From Chrysomallon squamiferum (lineage: Eukaryota; Mollusca; Gastropoda; Neomphalida; Peltospiridae), in assembly GCA_012295275.1 (NCBI GenBank), contig CM022665.1, forward strand, positions 27,378,946 through 27,442,945: a stretch of 64,000 nt of DNA. The letters are read 5' to 3'. Both the position numbers and the translations under genes were made by a program. The notes below the pieces were generated by a model that was not told the DNA's origin, made no database searches, and worked only from the letters and a program-made list of their open reading frames with translations. Below, piece after piece: positions 1-13,139 of the stretch; position 1 is the stretch's first letter; each line of letters starts with the position of its first letter.

Positions 1-2735
1 ATATAAGGTTTATCAGGACTAGCTTATTCTTTTCTTAATCTTAAAAGCTTTTTTTTTTTTTTTCTTCTTCTTAGCTTCTTTTTCTCCTTGTCCAGAGTTA
101 TTGTCCTAATGGCCTTCACGTGGCTTTATGATCATGATAATTACTTGGCTGTTACATCCTCATACTACATGGTCTGATAAGATCTGTAGTAAATTGCAGT
201 CCCAGTGTGACAAGCTTTAACAGTTGTCTGATACAGGTTGCAGCAGTTTGTGTGTTAATATGGGCCACAAGAGAACACTTATTCTAGAAATAGTCTGCTC
301 ATTCAACAAGGGACAGAGTTTCTGTCTTATATAGCTTTTCTATCAGCTCACTGAGTTATCATACTAATTATTCCATGATCAAACAAACTGTTCTCACAGA
401 TTTCACTTTTACACACTCTTTTCTCAATCACAATTTCAGTGATATTGTATGGCCCTGTTTTGTAAACAGCTTTCATTTAAAATCTTTAATATTTTCTTTA
501 CTGTATTACTTTTACAGTGAACTTACATAGCATTGTTGTGTGACTGATTTTCATTTAAAAAAATAAAAAATGTATTCCCTTTTCTACATCACATCTTTGA
601 TAACCCTGTATGATGTGGTTGGATAACCTTAATAACCCTAACTGATATGGTTGGATTATATTTCCCAACTAATAACTTTTTAATTTTATTTTCTTTCTGT
701 ATCACTTTTCTATCTCACTTCTACAGTGACACTATAGGATACTTTTTATGCTTGGTTTTCCATTTAACATCTTTTACATATTTACATTTACTTTGCTACT
801 TCTGTGATGAACTTGTATAGCAAACTTATGTTTTTAGTTTTCATTTCCAAATTTTTTTACATATTTCAGTTTCTCAAAGACTTCTGTAATGACCTTATAG
901 CATACCACTTTGTGTTTGGTATTCTTTCCCAAATTTTATTTCTTTTTCTTTTTGTTCATTTGCTGCAATGCCTACTTGTAAATGTCGACATAAAAATGGT
1001 ATGATCTTATGCAGCACCTTTGATTCTTGGGTTCTAACTCTGGTTCATCTTTCAGTGTGTGTCACTAAATGATTAATAACAAGCCTTGAACATTCCACCA
1101 ATCAGTGTAAATTTCGGAAGCTCCTCACTAATTTTCTGTTTGTGAATGAAGCTCTATCCATTTTGACACTTACTGCTAGAAATGCCAATAATTGTTGTCA
1201 GTTTGCCAAACTGCAGAGAATTTGTGTTGTCTTGAACTTTGCATACCTTTTATCTCTTCTTGGTAACCAACAAATTAACTACCTCATTTTACTATGCAGT
1301 TTCGAGTCCTTACAAAATTGGCTGTAGAAATATTTGCATACTTCAGCTATAAAAATATTTGCATACTTGGCTTTGAAAATCATTTGGTGTGAATCGTGAA
1401 ATGGTTATAATTATAATGTTTGTCCTTTTTTTTTTTCTCTGTTGAGATTGTAATTTCTTAATTCTCAAATGCAACTGGTTGGAAGGAAATAAATCAATTC
1501 TGATGAAAGTTAGTTGTCAGTGTTCCGTCTTTGCCTGACAAAAGTGTTTGTTATGTTTCATTGTGACATTTCAGTTGACTCGATCAGAAATGGAATAAAA
1601 TTATATTGATAAAAATATTATGGTGATTACACACACCATTATCTAAATGATGGTTGTCCTCAGATAGCATCATAAATTTTAAAATTGCAAGACTGATGAA
1701 TAAAGGAAATCCATAGCAAAAAATTAAAAAAAATTAAATCACTGAAAAATAAATAAAAATCATGACTGATTTTTCTAGTGTTGGTTCCTTTTTTTTTCTT
1801 AGCAACTTTCATTTCATCAAAAGTTGTTATAAATGAAAATTTATATATATTTATTTATTTCTATTTTTTTTTTAAATCTGATTAGAAAAAAAAATAAAAA
1901 ATCAGTTTGGTAAAATGTTGGAATTTTCTGACCATTTGGATTTGATCTTGGAGATAATTTGTGTGTCAGAGAGGGTGAAAAAGTGTTGCATAAAAATGAA
2001 AAAAAATCCAAAAAATCTAGTGATATTCACAGCAAATGAATTTGTGTGTATTTGCATGATCCAATTTGCTGTTGGAGTAGAATCATGTTATCAAGTGATA
2101 ATCAGAACTCTCTCTCTGTAATCCTCTCATGTGAGATTCTCCAGTGTGCTGTCAACAGACTTCTAATTTATTTAAACACTCGGATGTAATAATCTGCTGT
2201 CTGATCAGAATGAATTTATTAATTGTTGTTACATTTCCGTACTGAATGGTGTAAGAAATTTGGTGTTAAATAACATGTCAGAGATAATGCTGAATTCCAC
2301 AGTTATATATATATTTTTTAAAACTTATTTTAATAAAATATTGATGAAAAAAAGTAAAATTGTTAATCTTGGTACTTGTCAAAATAATAATAATAAAAAA
2401 TATATATATATTTTATGGTAAGAAATTTTTCTAGAAATTTAATCAAGAAAAGGTGTCAGCTTTCTAGTTATTAATGTTACTTTCATATTTAGATAGAAGT
2501 GTTTTTTTTTTTTAAAACATTTTTTTCCCCCCTAACTTGTAGCAAATCTAAAGGAAATAAAATCAGTCTGTGATTATTAATATCGACTTCGAAATTGACT
2601 TTTGAAATGTTTTTCTCTTAAACAAAATAAAACATCTTTTGGTGATATTAAAGATTTAGTTTATTTGTTATTCTTGACATTATACTCATCTATAGTTATT
2701 TATCTTGTGTGAATGATATTTATTTTAAAAGTACA

Positions 2736-3209
2736 TCAGCAGCAGTAAAGGTTACAACATGTCAGATATTTGATTATTTTTATAATGATGAACTCTAAAA
2801 GGGAGAAAAGTAGATACTTCTCTTCCAACAGGTTATTCCACGATATCTTTTTACGTTTTAACAGATATGAAGGCAGAAACTGTGGCTTTCGATAACCAGT
2901 TAAAAAAACACTGGGTTGAACTGGAAACAGTTCAGTGATGTGACCAACAGTTGAAAATATCTTGATGAAATTAAAATCAGTATTTGAGATACATGAGGTA
3001 CCCAGATACGTCACAGATATATCAGTTTTGATTTGGTAACAGTAAAAGGATATCATATCGTGACATTTCTGTAAACTAAGTGTCACTGGCTTACATTCAT
3101 GTGTTACACATGATTTCTCTCTGCATCTAACAGATACATCTACATTAGCATTCACAGAGAACCACAGCATTACAAACAGATGAAAATTCTGATTTTTAAT
3201 TATCTTCAT
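2736..3209 (-). CDS. unrecognised 157-codon ORF inside the TRIM9 intron
   Basis: An uninterrupted minus-strand frame of normal complexity, starting with ATG shortly after an in-frame TAA. The start MKIIKNQNFHLFVMLWFSV has a basic end and a hydrophobic stretch that could be a signal peptide. Cysteines follow in VRCREKSCVTHECK and further on, and the C-terminus is hydrophobic ending in CCNLYCC. A rough stop-codon estimate for this base composition gives well under one such ORF per window by chance. AATAAA on the minus strand lies 12 nt after the stop (2719-2724). I recognise no family. It could be a nested single-exon gene, a transposon or pseudogene remnant, or chance. Confidence 0.25.
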   Translation of the reverse strand: MKIIKNQNFHLFVMLWFSVNANVDVSVRCREKSCVTHECKPVTLSLQKCHDMISFYCYQIKTDISVTYLGTSCISNTDFNFIKIFSTVGHITELFPVQPSVFLTGYRKPQFLPSYLLKRKKISWNNLLEEKYLLFSLLEFIIIKIIKYLTCCNLYCC

Positions 3210-3563
3210 ATATTACAGTTAACCATCATACACTACTGGAATTAAGCAGTCAGCTACTGTTTTTTTTTTCATAACTAATGAATCTGAGGCTTGATATGTT
3301 GAAGGATAAATCATCTTGTTATGTCCATTGAGCTGTTTTCCCATTCCAGCCACTTCCTGTTAATGGAAAGTTCATTTAAAATATCCTTTGTTATTAAGAG
3401 GAGCCTGTGGAGCCTGTGGAGCCTGTGATATTAAATTTTCTTTCTTGTATGATTATTGTATACTATAACAAAAACATAGACCTTCATATTGTGGAAAGGT
3501 AGTACCCTCTGACATTAGATATATATATATATTTTCTCCAGTATTTTGTGAAGAGAATCCTAA

Positions 3564-3606
3564 CATACATATATATATATATATATACACACACGCGCAT
3601 GCATGC
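3564..3606. repeat. TA/CA microsatellite with CGCGCATGCATGCGC palindrome
   Basis: About 13 TA steps pass into ACACACACGCGCATGCATGCGCACACA. The alternating purine-pyrimidine stretch with GC steps is of the kind that can adopt Z-DNA. No gene association is visible. Confidence 0.8.
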
Positions 3607-5839
3607 GCACACATATAAAGATAGACAAGTATGTATGTATATTTATAAGTATATATTTACCTGAGTATGTATTGTATGTTCATATTTTCATTGTTTAATA
3701 ATAAAAACAGAGATTTCAACGCCCATCTAAAAGCTAGACAGTGAGGACAGAGTTAAATGTTTTGTAGTAAGGAGGAACATGATGCTACACACTGTCACCT
3801 GATTCCCAGACCTGTCACTGGAGACTGGTTTATCCATGATGGCAGGCGACAGGTTCTATGTCTAGCTTGCCTGGGTGTAATGGAGCTTGAAACTCATACC
3901 AGAAAGTTCTAATGGAATAATCCTTCATGGTGTTGACTTCAGACACTGTTGTGGTTTTACTGTCTAAAACACATTCATCTGAATCAAGTTAAACATCAAG
4001 CTGATTAATCACAAAACTGTTTGTAATAAAAGTTATATATATATATGTATATATATAAAAAAAAAATTTTTTATAAACTTTTAAAGTATTGTGTAAATCG
4101 AGTTATGGTAATACCATGCTAATTAATCTGAAAATTGTTTGGTAACAAAGATCATTAAAAAAAACCAACAACAAATAATTGGGATTTTTTGTTATTGTTG
4201 ATTTTTTAAATTATTATTTTATTTTATTTATTATTTTTTACCCTAGATCATAATATATTTGTGTGAAACAAATTTAAACAAATTTTCTTATTTAAATGAG
4301 ATTTTTAAATTGTCCTTACATGTACTTTATTTCATTGAATGAAAATGATTGTAAAAAAAACAACAAAAAAAAACTTATAGAAGTAATATTTACACTTGTG
4401 TAGTTAATATATGGAACAAAGTGTAAAAAAAAATGTTTTATTTTTAACTTTAAAATAGACGCACATTAAAAATAACATTGCTTTTACAAAAAAATAAAAA
4501 TTTGAAATGCATCTTTAAGCATTTTAAACATTTATGTTAAAATACTTATCACATCTGTTTTGTTTGCATTCCCATATTATTTTTACCCTCTTCTTTTTTC
4601 TTTTTTTTTATTGATAAATAAAAATGAAAAACCAGCTATACAGTAAACTGCCCAGACAAATAATATTTAAGTTTAAACAGTTTTAAAATTTGTTCAGACA
4701 GTTTTAAACTATTAATTTTTATTTTTTTATTTTTTATATATTTTTTTTAATTCTGAATCTATTATTTTCATAATAATTTCTTCTTTTTTTTTCTCTGTCA
4801 TTTCTTTGGATCTAATCCAACTGTGTTTAGCATCACATTTTATTTTATACTCTTCTTCTTATCACTGTTTTAGAAAGAAAAACATTTGTTGCTTGCTTAT
4901 CAAAAAACTGAAAGTAAAATCAGACTGTAAATAAGACTTTCATTTGAGAATCAACAAACTGCTGTCTAGTTCTTCCCCATAAAAACATCTTAAAGATGGA
5001 AGTTTTTATTTTATTCCCTTGCTCACTTTTTTCTCTTCCATAAAATGCCTGTAATATGTAACATTAGGAAAGTGTGTGTGTGTTTTGGGGGGTATCTGGG
5101 TTTTCTGAGAATTTTTATTTTTAATTTAATTATTTTTTTGGTAATATCTTTACACAGATAAATAATGTCTTTGATAAGTTGTTACATTTAGAATGTTTAT
5201 TTTGCTGGAGGCTTTTTTAACATTTGATAGGAAATCTTTTTTCTTTTTTTCTTCTTCTTCTTAGAATTTTTACCATATGTGTAGGTATGCTGAGTGTGTG
5301 TAAATTAAAAGGTAACATTAAACACTGATATATATTAAAACAAAATTATTAGGTATGATAGATATTTAACATTTGATGCAGACTATTTGTCTGGAAATTT
5401 ATTTTTTATTTTAATGTTTTAATAGTTGTCTAGGTAAGTAACATTTGGCATGAAAACAAGTAAATAGTATGAAGAAAAAAAAAATTGTTTGTACATGGTC
5501 TCTGAAGACATGACTCCTAACATGAAATTCTGTCAACCCGAGTAAACCAGGCATTGCTGAGAGGTGAATTTTCACTTACACTCATCCCAAATTAGAAACA
5601 CTTTTCTGATTTATTACCTGTTATCAGTTGTGTTCATGCGTTGAGTGTTTGCCACATGTACTTGTTCATCACAGCACGGAATCTTGATTATCAAGCAGTC
5701 CAGAGAGGATAAACACACCTTCTGCTAATACTATTTGATTTTTCCAAGGTTTCCTGACAAATGCTAGCCTTGGTTCTTTTAATATTCCACTCTATGTAAA
5801 CACTCAACATTTATAGTGTCATCATGGCATTTGATTGTT

Positions 5840-6400
5840 TTAAGTATGTATGGTATCCAGTTGTCTCAGTTTGTATTACATTTGATCATTTTAGCCTATA
5901 TATAAATTTTTATGGTTATAGTATCTCTGCGGTATCTGGTTTTTAAGTCTGTGTGGTTTCCAGTTAATGTGTATTTGATGATTTCAGTCTGTAAACTCAG
6001 ATAGTTTGTACTATCTCTTTGGTATCTGGTATTTTACATCTGTGATATCCAGTTATTTCAGTTTAATTGATGATATGTAAACTGATGCTTTATGGTATGT
6101 TTATGATATTTTTGGTGTTTTCAGTTTAAATGGTACCCAGTGATTTTAATTTGGATTGTATTTGGTTAATAATTTCAGTCTATATAAATTCTAATTTGTA
6201 CAATTTCTTTGGTGTTTTTAAACCGTGTGACATCCAGTTGTTTTAGTTTGTATTGCATTTGATGAGCTATATAAATTCTTATCTCACTGGTATCTAGGAT
6301 TTTAAGTCTACATGATACTTATTGATTTTGCTCTGTATCAAGGATACAAGTACACAGTAATTTTTGTTTTCATGGTATTTGAAAATGTTTGTTTATAATA
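5840..6400. repeat. degenerate tandem array, period about 90 bp
   Basis: Recurring pieces are GGTATCCAGTTGTTT, TTTGTATTGCATTTGATGA, CAGTCTATATAAATT, CTCTTTGGTATCTGG and TTTTAAGTCTGTGTG. The GGTATCTGG-type element recurs at about 5933, 6021, 6113, 6210 and 6289, a step of roughly 80-97 bp, giving about six diverged units. Confidence 0.6.
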
Positions 6401-7389
6401 GCTATGGTAATTTAATGATTGTGTGGTGTTTAGTGATACCAGTTTGAATGCTAATTTAAGTTTTATAAACATCTTATGAACTAAAGTTTATGATTTCAGT
6501 ATTTGATAGCTTCGGACATGTTTCTATCTGAATATTTTGGTTGAGTCTAGATTCAATGATTAATAAATCAATGACATTTTGTTTCTGAATTATGTTTATT
6601 TGTTTCAAACACTCATTTTTTTCTCTCTCTCCAATCTCTTCTATTTCTCCTTCTTTCCGAGTCATTTGTTTTAACTGATTGCAATCCTTCAGGTTCATTT
6701 TAATATTATTTATTTCCTTTTGGACCTACAACTTTATAACTGAAACCACAGTTCTAATATATAGAAGAAGCAGAACATTTATTTATTTATCAATATATTA
6801 CTAGTAGGTGGGAAAGAATTTACAGCTTGATAACAACAATTGGTTGCATTTTTAAAAAGTAAATTTTCTTAAATTTAACCCTTTTCTTCCAAATTTTTGG
6901 TTTTATTTTAGGTAGAAAATTTAGCAAATGCTTTGACAGAGATTATAGCTAAGTGACATTTTGTATGAAAAAAAAAGATAATAAAAATTAAATTCATTTA
7001 ATCTTGTAAATTATTATCCACCACAATGAAGCCACATCTCTTTTCTGAAATACTGCTGAAACATGTTGAAATATGTAACTTTGTTTTTTCATTTTTTTTA
7101 TATTTTTTTTTTTAAATTTCAGACACCATCTGAATTAGAAATCTTTCTATAATAATTATCAGCTTTAAAGACTTCATAGCAGAAATCTGTTAGACATATC
7201 ATATTTTATATCTCTGTACGTCTGACAAAATTATTACGTTTTTAACCTAATAATATCAGTTTGTTTAAAAATATAAATATTTGATATTCAGCCAAAACAA
7301 GATAAATTTCATCCTATCTGTAATATGAGTTTTTAATATGCAACAGGTAGTGTGTAAGTTTGATGTGCAATATTTTATTTCTGATGAAA

Positions 7390-7680
7390 GATTTGCTGCT
7401 TTTTTCTTCTTCTTCTTCTTTTTTTCTTCTCATTTTTCTCTTCTTTTCTCACCATTTTTTCAATCATTCTTACCTAATTTTTTCTTTTTCTTTATTTCTT
7501 TTCTTCTTTATTTTTTCCCTTTTTCATCACACTTACCTTTTCCTTTTCTTTCATTACCTAATTTTTCTTTTTTTCTTTCTTTCATTACCTAATTTTCCCC
7601 TTTTTCTTTCTTTTAAAATAAATTCTCACTTTTTCATTCCTATCTTAGCCTCCTTCTTTTTAATTTTTTTTTTTAAAATA
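7390..7680. repeat. pyrimidine-rich tract (T/C) with ATTACCTAATTTT repeats
   Basis: Almost pure T/C on the plus strand for nearly 300 bp. Short repeated units such as TCTTACCTAATTTT and CATTACCTAATTTT recur within it. The long open frames here encode only Phe/Leu/Ser and result from composition. Confidence 0.7.
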
Positions 7681-9005
7681 AAGAAAATTACAGACAGTGT
7701 ACAAACTCAGTATAGTTGTGTGTTTTATCTCCTGCTGTGTGTAACATTCTTTTTTATGTGATAATGAAAGATTTTTAAAAACAAACCTTTTTTGTCTTGG
7801 CATGACTCATTTATCATTTTAAAACACAGAAACCACATCATATTCCTTCGTCTATTGCATCAGAGAAAATGTCTTGACAATAAATTAGTAAAACAACCAA
7901 AAAAATAATATCAGATTAAAATAAATAGAATAATAAAATAAAATAATAATAAATATTATTGTTGAACGTTTTTATTATTTTTTTATTTTTTTGTAAGATT
8001 ATTTCTTCACGTTTAATGGTCTGTTTGTGATAAAATAAAATAAAAAATTTGTTTTTTTTTGTTATTAAATTTTAAAATCGGAGAGGCAGTCAGGATTTTA
8101 TTATATAAGTAATTACTATTACTATCTGTGTGTGTGTTTATGTCAAAGACAAAGATAAGAAAGACAAAAGAGATGAACTAACAATGAAAAAGGAAAAGAC
8201 AGATTAAAGAAAAGAAGGAAAGATAGTCTATGGCTCAGACAAAGAGACAGACAGGGATTTATAAATTTAACTGAATTATTCTACAGTGACAAAATGTCTA
8301 CATAAATTTTTAACAGAAAACAAAAAGAAAACATTATTTAGATGGCAGCTGGGATTTAGTAATGAGGTTAGATTACTTACATATAAATGGCAGCCGCGAT
8401 TCAACAATGAGGTTACTTTCTTACTTTGAAAACATTCATTATTGTAGATCTGTCATGCTTTAAATCCAGCATATTAACCAACAAAACCTTTTTCATTGCT
8501 GTGCAATCACTTTATTTAATCATACAGGCTCTACACATTTTACATCTTTTGTCACTGAAACAAGTTCTGTGTTGTCCACATAATGTGGTATGATGGTGAC
8601 AAAGTTAAAATGGTTTTCTTGTCAGCTACTTGATCTTCAGAACTGTTACTTGATTCCAGAGCCTGTCATCAGAGGTTGTGGCCACACAATGACAGAGAAT
8701 GTATTTGTTGTAATGTCTTAAAGTACTGCTTTGCAGATTCTGAACAATTCTGTATCATTATCATTAATGTGAGCTATTGTGGTTACTGTTATTGTCGTCA
8801 TCATCATTATTATTATTACTGCCATCATTGTCATATTTTTTTTTAAATCATTTTAATATTACTTTATTGATAATATTACATGCATTAATTGGTTTATTGT
8901 TATTATTATTGTTATTACTTCTACTTCCATCTTAATCATTGTCATCATTGTTACTGATACTGTTATTGTCATTATTTCTGCTGCTCCTTTTTTTCATCAT
9001 CATCA

Positions 9006-9006
<1 letters not shown>

Positions 9007-9041
<35 letters not shown>

Positions 9042-9058
9042 GATTATTATTATTACTG
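9007..9058. repeat. (TTA)n trinucleotide microsatellite
   Basis: About 16 TTA/ATT units with one GAT interruption, within a broader ATT/ATC-rich stretch from 8770, about 120 bp upstream of the candidate microexon. Confidence 0.9.
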
Positions 9059-9177
9059 TTGCTGTTACAACTATATCTACTATTATTATATATTAAATAG
9101 TAACATTACTAATAAATTTTGCTGGGTTATAAAATCTTATTAAAATTAATTCACTGTTTTATATTTGTCCCCTGCAG

Positions 9178-9189
9178 ATGGCATAATTG
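9178..9189 (+). CDS. TRIM9: candidate 12-nt TRIM9 microexon
   Basis: A strong acceptor (tatttgtcccctgcag, ending at 9177) is followed after only 12 nt (ATGGCATAATTG) by a full-consensus donor (GTAAGTATT from 9190). Read as its own codons the segment would contain TAA. In the phase required by the FN3 exon at 14524 it has no stop: the carried base completes a first codon with AT, then come Gly-Ile-Ile, and the final G joins CA of the next exon to make the alanine expected there. Twelve nt keep the frame whether included or skipped. It would add four residues in the COS-FN3 linker. Microexons are common in neuronal genes, and TRIM9 is neuronal in animals studied; the call rests on splice signals and phase only. 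Confidence 0.5.
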
Positions 9190-9589
9190 GTAAGTATTTG
9201 TATTTATGTACCAGATTAGCATTCTGGTATGCAGTGAATGTGATTAAAACTTTTTGTTTCGTAGATATACCCAGCTTTTATTTTATTTTATTTAAATCTT
9301 ATTGTCACAGTGCATTAATGTGTCCTTAATTAATCCCTGCTTAACTGAAGTTTATTATCACTGTTAGCTGAGTTTTACATGTTCAGTTTTTGTCTTTGTT
9401 TTCATTGTTATTATTATTTTTCACGCTGGAAGTTTTTTGTCTTAGTTGATTTTTTTTAATAACTGAAGTGGTCATTTGTACTGGGACTTCTTGTATGTTT
9501 CATAACCATTCCTTTATTTTTGCATGGCTGTAAGTTGTTGTACTTTTATCCTGTTCTAATTTTTTATTTTTTTATTTTTTTTTTTAATT

Positions 9590-10220
9590 TTGTGATGAGA
9601 ATTTCTTTTTGAATTGCCAATAAAGGCTCTCATTTGTCACTTATTGAAGAAGGCAAATGCACCATGCTAATGACATTAGAGAACAAAACTAGTGCTTAAT
9701 TATTCTTGTGACAGTCGCAGGCATGAAGGATCAGCACCATGTTCCCTTGTTTCTATGGTCCCTGCTTTAAGGGAACACAGATAATAATGCCTCATGAAAA
9801 GCTTCCATCCTGTCACCTTTTGCAGATGTATTCTTACAGTAACTATGAATACTTCAGAACTAACCCTTTCCATTTTGCTAGTATAATCTATCAGACTTTG
9901 GGCAAAGGAAAAAAGCACATAATTTTTTTATATCTTTTTTTTAACAAGATTAGGATGTGGGACTTTGGCATTACGTCAAACGCTAAACACAATTTACATA
10001 ACAAGGTTTGTGTAAGCAGAGGTGTTACCCAGGCACCTCTTGTACCAGTAACTTAGTTATCAGCTTCAAACTTTGTTAGATGTCTGCATCGATTTTCTTC
10101 ATGGTTTTACATCTGATGGTGTGATATACAAAGTCGTATTTAATAGCTCTTCCTTGTAAATGTGAACGACAAAGCATGCAGTCGCTTATCAGATTAGTGC
10201 CAGGGAGTGGGATGGAAAAG
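9590..10220. promoter_or_regulatory. unique conserved-looking block in TRIM9 intron
   Basis: A low-repeat stretch with balanced composition stands out from the A/T-rich surroundings (for example TCTCATTTGTCACTTATTG, ATGCTAATGACATTAGAG, GCTTAATTATTCTTGTGAC, and TTACGTCA near 9972). Homeodomain/POU-like ATGCTAAT and TTAATTA cores are present. CpG frequency is intermediate. The open frames here (72 and 105 codons) are of a length expected by chance. Possible enhancer; inference only. Confidence 0.25.
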
Positions 10221-10689
10221 AAATCAAAAAAACTTTTACAAAAGACATATTTTGAACAATTTACAACAAAATTATACAGAGAAAAAAAAATATATCAGGC
10301 CGGTGTTGTGTGTTTCATTAATTTAAAGATTTCAGTTTCGTTTTAAAATGTGTTAATTTAAAAAAAAGTAATAATAATAATAATTACAAAACTTTAAAAA
10401 GATTTTTAAAAATGAAAAATTTAAACATTTTTTGTGAATCAATATATTCTGTCTTCACACCACTGGCACTTTAATTATTGTAATAATGTGTAATGGTAGC
10501 AGCATATATATCTTTATATATACACTTTGGTTGTCAAACTGTTTAATGTGTTAAACATATAAACTGAGAAAAATACATTTCCCAAGTATCTTTTATCTGT
10601 AAGATATTATTTTGTTTTATTACTTTGTGTAGGCTAATGTTTACATTGACAAATTTTATTATTAAAATTAAGATATGAATTTTTTTGTA

Positions 10690-10719
10690 TGTATATGTAT
10701 ATATATATATATATATATT
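10690..10719. repeat. (TA)n microsatellite
   Basis: An uninterrupted alternation of T and A for about 20 bases, after GTATGTATATG. Confidence 0.9.
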
Positions 10720-10877
10720 TCATACATAAATATAACATACATGTTGTTTTTTCTCCTTTTTTTTATGATTAATTTCTGTTGATGAATATTATAATATATA
10801 TATTATTTTTTACAACTTTTATTAATAAAGTAATGCAACTGTATATTTGTCACTTTTCTAGAAGATAATTAAACTAT

Positions 10878-11128
10878 TACAGTTTACCCACCAGTACTAT
10901 TACTGTGAGCTGCCAGTATGGTTACTATGTGCCTATTAGTAATGCTACAGTGTGCCTACTAGTACTATTACAGTGTGCCTACTAGTAATATTAGTGTGCC
11001 TACTAGTAATATTACAGTGTGTCCATCAGTTCTGTTATATTATGTCCAACAGTACTGTTACAATGTGCCCACCAGTACTGTTACAGTTTACTAAACAATA
11101 CTATTAAAATGTACTCACAACCACTGTT
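10878..11128. repeat. minisatellite, period about 24-28 bp
   Basis: About ten units like GTGCCTACTAGTAATATTAC. The middle units (10965-11020) are nearly identical, and the outer ones diverge (CCACCAGTACTGTTACAAT). Decay toward both edges is typical of an old array maintained in its centre. Confidence 0.85.
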
Positions 11129-13139
11129 AATAATTGCATTCAGTTCTTTTGTTTTTCCAAAGAAAAATTACATGTTTTGAGGGGTGGTGGGGTGGGGTTG
11201 TGTTATTTTTGATAATTTTTTAATAATATTAGATATGACTGTTTGTTATTCCAAAGACTGTAGTGAAACAGTGTATCCAGATTACTGAATATTTCTTTTC
11301 TTACAATCTTGTTTCAAGTATTCATAAAATAGTATATTTTGGGGTTATTACTGTTGCTGTCTAGCATTTTTACACAGTCTGTAAATCAAAATTCTGTATG
11401 GTTTAGTTATTGCATCAGCTGGAAAATTAATTAGATTATGTTACAGACAGTGATAAGAAAAAATCAAATTAAATTATTTTAAAAAAAAAAATAATAATGA
11501 GAGTTAGATGTTATTGTCATAAAAATTGGTTCCAGTGCAAAACAAAAAATTAAAAAAAATTAAAAAATTAAATTAATAAAAATGAATATATAATTTTTTT
11601 ATTAAGAAAAATTTAAATTTTACTGGTTAAGATAAAAATTTATTATAGAGCAGAAAAATAAAACTTTAAATTTCTTTTTTTAGTTAGAAAAATAAAAATA
11701 AATTCACATTTTATTGTGATAAAAAATTTAAAATTGAATATTAATTTTGAAGGTAAAAATTACTGTTTCTTTCTTTATTTAGAAAAATAGAATTCACATG
11801 ACAAAAATTGATTATAAATTAAAAAAAAATAATAAAAAAAATTACTATTCAGATGTTTTATGGATTGGCAGCAGAATTATCGGGTGATTAATTTTTGTTT
11901 GTTTGTTTAGAAGAATAAGAGCTACATGTTGTTACAGACTGAATTGATTGTTTAAAAGTGTGCAATAGAAAACAATCCTCGTTTTCTCAACCAACCCAAA
12001 ACAAAATACAGCTGTAATTTATTGATATTTAACTAAGATCAATTAAGATAATTAAGCCTTTTTTTTTTTTCTTTTTTTTTTTTCAAAGTATTATTGTATC
12101 TGTCTATAGATAAATACTGCACTTATTGACACAGTAGTGCTTAATAATTATGTTACAGAAAGATCGATAGTGAACTAATTACATCCTCTTTTTGTGTTGT
12201 TGTTTTTCTCTCTAACATCTACCATCATCATAAAATAGATGATTTTTTTTGTTGTTGTTTTTTTTTAGTTACATTAGAAAACAGATCAAATATTAACATT
12301 ACTGAACAAAGATGGGTTTGAATAGAAAAATTAAAATTAAAAAAAGAATTAAAAATTGAAAAAAGCTAATAATGTATTTTTTTTATTGTTAAAGCTAATT
12401 AGTTTTTCAAGATTGTTATTCATTTTTTAAAAGAAATCTGTTGTTGTAATACAGGTTTAGAATTTGAATCTTAGAACTGTGTAGGTGTAATGAATGTCAC
12501 AGAAATGTAGGTCATTGTGGCTTATTGGTTAAGAGTTGAACACAGATGTGACAGTGTCTTAACACCCATCTTGAATTTAAAAATAAAATTTGTTAATTAA
12601 AAAGGAAACAATTGGAGAAAGGTCGCATATACTTGACAGATGGGGCATTAACTTGATGGTTAACACAGTTTTTATGTTTGGTTTTTTAAATTAAATTTTT
12701 GTTTTTAACAGTGTTGGATTTGAATATAAAACTATATAGAAACTGAAAAATAAAATGAAAATGCACAAATGAAAACAGTATCCAAATCCTAAGAACTTGA
12801 TAATAAATAAATAAATTAAATAAAAATTAAAAAATGACATAATAAATTAGAAAAATTATCTTGTTAACACAAGATAATCTGTGAAAGAAAAAACATCTAC
12901 ATTTTTGTTTATTTTCTTTACATTTTACTACCTTTTGTTATTTTTGTTGTTCATTTTCATTATTTTGTTTCCTTTTATCAAATTAAAGTATTCAGATTCA
13001 TCTAGTAATATTCACATGATTAAAAACAAAGATTAAAACAAAATAATCCTTAATATTCAGTTTCCTACTCTGAAGACAGAATTGTTTTGCAAAACAGTTT
13101 ATAATTTATTCCAGTTTACTTGATACTGTTGCTGGCTTG

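Larger units (their letters stand above)
1..9177 (+). other. TRIM9 upstream intron, first part; no coding exon recognised
   Basis: AT-rich sequence with many homopolymer runs, a short TA/CA microsatellite, a tandem array at 5.84-6.40 kb and a trinucleotide run at 9.0 kb. I find no RING, B-box or COS coding exon. Unique, less AT-rich patches occur at about 3720-3970, 5500-5800 and 8560-8720; their function is unknown. Assigned to a TRIM9 intron because the FN3 exon downstream needs upstream exons and the CpG-poor composition is continuous. Confidence 0.6.

Noticed and set aside
7338-7761. Overlapping frames of 84 and 133 codons
   Set aside because: Produced by a T/C-rich tract in two frames at once; no protein features.
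9178-9186. Reading ATG-GCA-TAA at the candidate microexon as a start codon and short ORF
   Set aside because: In that phase it stops at once; only the split phase is compatible with the downstream exon.
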